Below, piece after piece: positions 5,651-5,978 of a stretch of 5,978 nt of DNA. The notes under the pieces were generated by a model. That model worked only from the letters and a program-made list of their open reading frames with translations, did no database searches and was not told where the DNA came from. Origin of the DNA: an uncultured Eubacteriales bacterium (GTDB taxonomy: Bacteria > Bacillota > Clostridia > Oscillospirales > CAG-272); assembly GCA_934500855.1 (NCBI GenBank), contig CAKSUH010000105.1, forward strand, positions 1-5,978. Reading direction: 5' to 3'. Each line of letters opens with the position of its first letter. The first letter of the stretch is position 1. The position numbers and the translations under genes are program-made.

Positions 5651-5978
5651 ATGCGCAAAACCGAAAGACAGGATGAAATACTTGCCATTCTGAAAAAGAA
5701 CAAATACGCCGGTGTGCAGGATCTCAGCGCCGCGCTTTACGCCAGTCAACCAACCATTCGGCGCGACCTTGCCGGACTGGAAGCGGCAGGCTATGTCATA
5801 CGGAGTCACGGAGGCGTGATCCTGCGGGACGAACGGATCGACACGCCCGTGGCGTTCCGATCCTCCACAAAAACGCATCAGAAAATGCAGATCAGTCATG
5901 CCGCCGCAAGCCTGATCGGCGACAGTCGAACAATTTTCATTGACGCATCCACAACCGCCTCCTATCTTGCAGGAGAGA
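5651..5978 (+). CDS. DeoR-family transcriptional regulator (N-terminal part, truncated by window edge)
   Basis: ATG 5651 follows AGGAGG at 5635-5640 with a 10-nt spacer; 109 codons are visible before the right edge. The N-terminus 'MRKTERQDEILAILKKN' and the helix-turn-helix 'VQDLSAALYASQPTIRRDLAGLEAAGYVIRSHGGV' (about 22-56) match the DeoR/GlpR DNA-binding signature, including the 'TIRRDL' recognition helix and 'HGG' wing. A linker with 'RIDTPVAFR' leads into the DeoR sensor domain, where 'IFIDASTTASYLA' (about 95-107) corresponds to the first phosphosugar-binding loop ('xxDxGTTxxxLA' in the family; here Ala-Ser replace the Gly). Proteins of this family are generally repressors relieved by a phosphorylated sugar or sugar-derived intermediate. 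It is divergent from the HAD gene, and candidate operators lie between its promoter and start codon, so autoregulation is likely. The effector cannot be named. Confidence 0.95.
   Translation, partial: MRKTERQDEILAILKKNKYAGVQDLSAALYASQPTIRRDLAGLEAAGYVIRSHGGVILRDERIDTPVAFRSSTKTHQKMQISHAAASLIGDSRTIFIDASTTASYLAGE

Overview
The window looks like chromosomal DNA from a GC-rich gut-type Clostridia member (Bacillota, possibly Oscillospirales; this placement is an inference). The signs are AGGAGG-type ribosome binding sites, near-perfect sigma-A promoters in AT-rich islands between GC-rich genes, clostridial-style lipoprotein signals, and a sugar-type ABC binding protein next to a DeoR regulator and a HAD phosphatase.

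Layout from right to left. A DeoR-family regulator starts at 5651 on the + strand and runs off the right edge. Divergent from it is a HAD-IIB (phosphomannomutase-like) hydrolase, 4707-5498 on the - strand. The gap between them holds two consensus promoters (TTGACA-N17-TATAAT, both with an extended -10) on opposite strands. They overlap so completely that they share a palindromic -10 region. Next comes a gene-poor stretch, 4248-4706, with a third perfect promoter (P1), a second promoter (P2), a 55-bp GTCT tetranucleotide tract, a terminator-like hairpin and a long imperfect inverted repeat. Left of it, an apparent four-gene operon reads leftward: a secreted beta-helix-type protein (2616-4247), a 43-residue protein (2472-2603), an ABC solute-binding lipoprotein (881-2428) and a second lipoprotein (875 to beyond position 1).

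The main regulatory observation is a 35-bp element at 5579-5613 that recurs at 4669-4703. The copies match at 28 of 35 positions and sit in the same register over the -35 boxes of the HAD promoter and the operon promoter. It contains TCAAT-N13-ATTGA with a conserved ATCGGCGC core. TGATCG/CGATCA hexamers cluster around both copies. The simplest reading is one regulon in which the DeoR protein controls itself, the HAD gene and the surface/uptake operon, probably in response to a phosphorylated sugar.

The most unusual structure is the P2 - (ACAG)n - hairpin/T5 cassette in the operon leader. P2's predicted start falls on the first bases of the tetranucleotide tract, and a terminator-like hairpin follows 6 nt after the tract. 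The tract also lies inside a short ORF with a good ribosome binding site. It could therefore be a length-variable (phase-variable) leader, an attenuator, or the source of a repeat-containing small RNA.
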